Assembly (NCBI RefSeq): GCF_013415105.1
Contig: NZ_JACCDF010000003.1
Coordinates: forward strand, 186,001-250,000
Direction: 5' to 3'
DNA length: 64,000 nt
Source: Vreelandella salicampi
GTDB lineage: Bacteria > Pseudomonadota > Gammaproteobacteria > Pseudomonadales > Halomonadaceae
Shown: in pieces, positions 60,424 through 64,000 of the stretch
Numbering within the stretch: the first letter of the stretch is position 1
Layout: the number at the start of each line of letters is the position of its first letter
The notes under the pieces: model-generated
Seen by the model: only the letters and a program-made list of their open reading frames with translations
Databases searched by the model: none
What the model was told of the DNA's origin: nothing
Program-made: the position numbers and the translations under genes

Positions 60424-63400
60424 TTAGCCGCCGGTGCCCCCACTCGCGACAAGTTCAAACTCGGGTGAAAACGAGGTGGAATTCAGGTCGTTAACATTCA
60501 CCCCGACGAGCTTGATAAAGGGAGTCAGCTCATAGTCGTCACCCGCAACACCATCAAAATCAACATTAATGTGGGCATCTTCCCCCTGTTGTTCAAGAGT
60601 AAAATAGCCTAACGCGGAGTCGAAGGGATTGCCTCCAGTGTAATCTATGAGCGTGGAGTAGCTGCTGCCATCGTGCCTCTCGTCGATGAGTAGTGAAAAG
60701 TCGATAACATCGATATCCGCCTCGAAATCTTCGATGACAGCGGGGCCATCGCCGCTCTGACCGTACCAGTCGAAAAGCTCTACCTGGAAGGTGTCATTCC
60801 CTTCACCGCCGATAAACGTGTCGCCTTTACGGCCTATCAACGTATCGTCACCGGCACCACCATCAAAGTGGTTGGTGCCCGTGATATCTTCAAGCCGATC
60901 ATTACCGCTGCCGCCTTCTAACCGGTCGTTGCCGGCATCGCCGTAGAGCCAGTCGTCACCGCCTAAGCCCTGTAGCAGATCGTCACCCACGCCACCTCGA
61001 AGGTCATCGCTCGCATCCGTACCCATAAGTGTCAAGCCAACGTCAGTAGCCCCCGAGGGGTCGAGTCCACTAGGTGCAAAGTTGTTCGCGCTAAGCGCTT
61101 CTGCGCTTACGCCTTTCAGGAATAGATGCGGCTGATAGTTTTGACCACTACCTTCATGGGCGACTTCCAGCCAGGCTCCGTTTTCGCTATCCACTAGGCG
61201 CATAAAGCCCAGCGCCTCGTCGAAGGGGTTACCGCCAGTATAATTTTCCAGCCATGGGGAGTCGCTTACCAGCACTTCCAGGTCAATCACATCGTCAATC
61301 GGGCTGAAATCCGTGATTACCGGGACATCTTCTTTTGCTGGCCCCACTGAACCTGTGTAGTGGGTGTACGATGAAAGATAGAAGGTATCTTGACCGCTGC
61401 CGCCGGTGAGGGTATTCCCCTCGGCAATCGAGAGAATGTCATTGCCGTCACCGCCGTTGAGATGGTTGCGGCCTTCGATATCATAGAGGTCGTCATCGCC
61501 GGCTCCGCCATTTAACGTATCATCGCCAAGGTTGCCGCGAATGTAATCATCCAACTGACTACCGTGAACGACATCGTTACCTGGCCCGGCATCGACACTT
61601 GACCAATTCTCGCTATTCATGATGGTGATCGTATCGTCGCCTACGCTCCCCACGGCTTCTCCACTGACCGTGAGGGTCTCGCCGAGTGCTTCGGTTCCCT
61701 CGGGCGCGGCGCCTGAAGGCGTGAAATCATCAGCACTTATTTGCTCAAGCGTGAGACCCTCAAACACAATCAGTGCTGCTTTTTCTTTCTGTTCGTGGTA
61801 ATGAAGCCGAGCATTTAAAACGGCGTCACCGTTTTCGTTTTCGCTCAGGCTGAGTAAACCTGATTGGAAGGGGTTGCCGCCGGTATAGTCTTGCAGGTTA
61901 ACCAAAATGTCCCCCAGGTCCAGCGTGTCTTCGCCGGGGGTAAAGTCGCTGAATATAGCCGGTGGCGCACTGCTTTGATCGAAGGCATAGTCCTGTTCGT
62001 AAGGCCAAAGGGAGAAAGTGTCATTGCCGTCTCCGCCGATAAAGGTGCCACCGAGATGCCCCAAGAGCTCGTCGTCGCCTGCGCCGCCGTTTAGCACATT
62101 GGTGCCTTGCATATCGTACAAGACATCGTTGCCAGGCCCGCCAAGCAGCGTATCGTTACCCGCGCCGCCTTCAAGGTGGTCATTCCCAGCGAGCCCGTGG
62201 ATCACATCGTTGCCTAGCGTGCCCACGATATAATCGTAGCTGTCTGTGCCGACCATTGTGCTCTTTGTGCTGGTGACGAAATTAAGCGTTTCGCTATCGC
62301 TGATCCCCGCAAAGGTTTCGCCGTCCTGATCGACAAATGCCTCTTCGCTGATGGTGACATGAAAATCAGTATCCACAGCGAGGTTGGTACGCGGGTTCAG
62401 CCATACCTTGTTGTCGACCACGCTCACGTGATCATTGTCGGTGACGTCGAAGGTAAGAGCTTCCCCTTCGTTAGGGTGCAGCGTGATCGTGCCACCTTCT
62501 TGAGCAAAGACCGCTTCATTAAAGGTGAGCAGCAGTTTGGCTTGAGGCGAGACATTGGCCGTGTCATCCGCGGGTCGGGTGGAAATCAAAAACGGCGCGC
62601 CTTCCTCCTTCATATCTGGCATTAGCTCTTGCGCTTTGGCCTCATTGACGGCTTTCTCGATCGTGCCTTCATCGAGACTTTTGCCGGTTTTTAAGGCGTT
62701 TGATAAGTCCTCCTGGGCCACCTTTTGCGCTTTCACCGCCTCATTCAAGGCATCTTCTGGCGTTTTGGTGCTGTCCGATGCAGCGGCTTTGACTCGCGCG
62801 TTCAGGTTGGAGAGCGAACCTGCGGCGTCGCTGCTTTGGCCTTCCGTTAGCTTTTTACCGCTTTTGGTTGCTGTCGCGTCAATAATCTTGGCAAGGGTAG
62901 TGCTGTCAGAGAGGTCTACGTTGGCGCTTTCCTCGCTGTTTTTGATGGTGTTGGCAATGCTGGCGGCGGCACTTTTGGCGGCGGTGCCATCATCTTCGTC
63001 ACTGCCGTTGAGCACGCTCGACGTGGTGGAGATGAGATTGGCAACCTGAATCGAAGCGGCTTGTATATCAAGGGACGCTTTCTTTTCTTCGCTGCTTGCC
63101 GTGGTGGATAGCGCCGTCGCAATGGGGTCGCTTGAGAGCAAGTCAGCGTCGGGGGAGAGCCCCAGGGCCTTGACGACTTTCGCTTGTGCGGCGGCAATGT
63201 CGTCGCTGGTGGCCGAGTCACCGGCAATTTCCGCAACGAGGGTGGTTAAGGGGTTGATAATAGTGGCCCCAGGCGGCGATTTGAAAATGCCAGTGTTGGC
63301 GAGACCGGTGCTGATGTCCGTACCACCGTAGACGATAATGGGGGCGCCAGCCCCACCCAGCAGAGTGAAGTTGCCCTCATAGTCGGTGACGGTTTGTGGC

Positions 63401-64000
63401 TCATCAGCATCGAGCTCTCCATCGCGGTCCAGGTCCATGAAAACCGTGGCGTAGCGCAGGTAACCATCCTGTGCGGTACCGCTAATGCTCTCTTCTGGCT
63501 CAATCACCGAGTTATTGGTGATCTTCTCCGCTAAAAGTTGCGAACTGGCCGCATTACCCGCTTCATCGGTCAAGGGCGTTTGTGTGGTGCTGGCACTTGC
63601 GTCATAGCGAATGCTCAGTTCAGCATCAGACGAAAGAGGGCGATCTAGCGTTAGTTCAATATTGCTAGCACTGAGTTCTACATTCGTTACATCCGCCAAG
63701 TCCCCTAATGTAAAGCTGCTTGGGGCAGGGGAGCCAGAAAGGGATTCGGAGTAGTGCACGATGATAGTTTCCCCGTTGCCTAGCACTTCGGCGGCCACCA
63801 TTTCCGGTGGAACCGTGTCTGCAGGGGCGGAACTGCCTCCGCCAGTCGTCTCAGCAGGCTCTTTGCCTGGATTATTGACGGCGTTTTTAATAACGCTGCT
63901 GAGCTCTGTCATGCCTTCTTCATTCAGCGTATTGAGCGCTGAATCACCCAGGTACTCTTGCGATAGGGCAATAATTTGGTCGGAAGATTGAGCGGCTGTT
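60424..64000 (-). CDS. Giant RTX surface protein / adhesin (5' end outside window)
   Basis: The frame is open to the right edge; upstream of an internal Met at 63912 the codons read sensibly (SSDQIIALSQEYLGDSALN), so the true start is beyond 64000. At least 1190 residues are present. In order they are an Ig-like domain with SwmA-type strands (ETIIVHYSESLSGSPAPSSF), an EF-hand-like segment (FMDLDRDGELDADEP), a long helical region, and a Big_5-type Ig domain (PADDTANVSPQAKLLLTFNE). Three repeats of RTX block plus beta-module follow, each with YTGGNPF (near 60627, 61222, 61867). There is no Sec signal in the visible part. It should leave through the type I system upstream and bind calcium outside the cell. 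Confidence 0.88.
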   Translation of the reverse strand, partial: TAAQSSDQIIALSQEYLGDSALNTLNEEGMTELSSVIKNAVNNPGKEPAETTGGGSSAPADTVPPEMVAAEVLGNGETIIVHYSESLSGSPAPSSFTLGDLADVTNVELSASNIELTLDRPLSSDAELSIRYDASASTTQTPLTDEAGNAASSQLLAEKITNNSVIEPEESISGTAQDGYLRYATVFMDLDRDGELDADEPQTVTDYEGNFTLLGGAGAPIIVYGGTDISTGLANTGIFKSPPGATIINPLTTLVAEIAGDSATSDDIAAAQAKVVKALGLSPDADLLSSDPIATALSTTASSEEKKASLDIQAASIQVANLISTTSSVLNGSDEDDGTAAKSAAASIANTIKNSEESANVDLSDSTTLAKIIDATATKSGKKLTEGQSSDAAGSLSNLNARVKAAASDSTKTPEDALNEAVKAQKVAQEDLSNALKTGKSLDEGTIEKAVNEAKAQELMPDMKEEGAPFLISTRPADDTANVSPQAKLLLTFNEAVFAQEGGTITLHPNEGEALTFDVTDNDHVSVVDNKVWLNPRTNLAVDTDFHVTISEEAFVDQDGETFAGISDSETLNFVTSTKSTMVGTDSYDYIVGTLGNDVIHGLAGNDHLEGGAGNDTLLGGPGNDVLYDMQGTNVLNGGAGDDELLGHLGGTFIGGDGNDTFSLWPYEQDYAFDQSSAPPAIFSDFTPGEDTLDLGDILVNLQDYTGGNPFQSGLLSLSENENGDAVLNARLHYHEQKEKAALIVFEGLTLEQISADDFTPSGAAPEGTEALGETLTVSGEAVGSVGDDTITIMNSENWSSVDAGPGNDVVHGSQLDDYIRGNLGDDTLNGGAGDDDLYDIEGRNHLNGGDGNDILSIAEGNTLTGGSGQDTFYLSSYTHYTGSVGPAKEDVPVITDFSPIDDVIDLEVLVSDSPWLENYTGGNPFDEALGFMRLVDSENGAWLEVAHEGSGQNYQPHLFLKGVSAEALSANNFAPSGLDPSGATDVGLTLMGTDASDDLRGGVGDDLLQGLGGDDWLYGDAGNDRLEGGSGNDRLEDITGTNHFDGGAGDDTLIGRKGDTFIGGEGNDTFQVELFDWYGQSGDGPAVIEDFEADIDVIDFSLLIDERHDGSSYSTLIDYTGGNPFDSALGYFTLEQQGEDAHINVDFDGVAGDDYELTPFIKLVGVNVNDLNSTSFSPEFELVASGGTGG

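Noticed and set aside
63910..63912. ATG at 63912 as the start of the giant RTX protein
   Set aside because: The frame upstream is open to the window edge and its codons read as plausible protein. There is no clear ribosome site at this ATG, so the gene is treated as 5'-partial.
1..64000. tRNA, rRNA, riboswitch or prophage genes
   Set aside because: None could be seen by reading both strands. A covariance-model scan (tRNAscan-SE, Infernal with Rfam) would be decisive; any hit above threshold would refute this.

Overview
The window reads as a surface-glycan and surface-protein locus of a moderately GC-rich gammaproteobacterium. A Halomonas-like (Halomonadaceae) host is my best guess. It rests on an RfaH-type antiterminator paired with ops sites, on overall base composition, and on the style of the type I secretion and glycan genes. 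No rRNA gene or other taxonomic marker is present. No tRNA, rRNA, CRISPR array, integrase or prophage gene was seen.

Layout. Positions 1-44403 are read on the minus strand, 44587-60288 on the plus strand, and 60424-64000 on the minus strand again. The minus-strand half holds nucleotide-sugar genes: rfbD (partial) and rfbB for dTDP-rhamnose, manC for GDP-mannose, glmS for glucosamine-6-P, galE, and wecB/wecC for UDP-ManNAc and UDP-ManNAcA. They are mixed with large multi-domain glycosyltransferases, a heparinase II/III-methyltransferase fusion, coiled-coil proteins and methyltransferases. About 13.8-19.7 kb is an AT-rich island holding galE, an asparagine-synthase-like amidotransferase, a glycosyltransferase and the 3' half of a chimeric glycosyltransferase gene. 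A compact three-gene cassette (DUF262, DUF3696-type AAA ATPase, PLD-like protein) sits at 24.4-27.2 kb and looks like a defence-type system. From 31.1 to 33.9 kb, arrays of palindromic 30-36 bp repeats surround three nuclease-type genes: a GIY-YIG protein, an Rpn-like PD-(D/E)XK protein and an AAA/PD-(D/E)XK protein.

At 41.4-44.4 kb are an RTX/DUF4214 secreted protein, an unrecognised protein and an RfaH-like antiterminator. Divergent from them is a plus-strand run: a complete type I secretion system (ABC protein, HlyD-type adaptor, TolC-type channel), a polyprenyl-phosphate sugar-phosphate transferase, GT4 enzymes, a Wzm/Wzt exporter, a chain-cap-type methyltransferase and more GT4 enzymes. 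A convergent terminator separates this run from a very large RTX protein whose 5' end lies outside the window.

How the genes fit together (inference). Activated sugars are loaded on undecaprenyl phosphate by the 49.2-kb transferase, extended by the GT4/GT2 enzymes, capped by the 55.2-kb methyltransferase and exported by Wzm/Wzt as an O-antigen or capsule. The type I system exports the RTX proteins, which may be surface-layer or adhesin proteins held by, or decorated with, the glycan. The RfaH-like protein would act at the ops sites at 3396-3408 and 36255-36267 on long minus-strand transcripts. The most unusual features are the palindromic repeat family (including a copy read in frame inside a coiled-coil gene and one that supplies a stop codon), a GIY-YIG gene framed by its ends, and the DUF262/AAA/PLD cassette.
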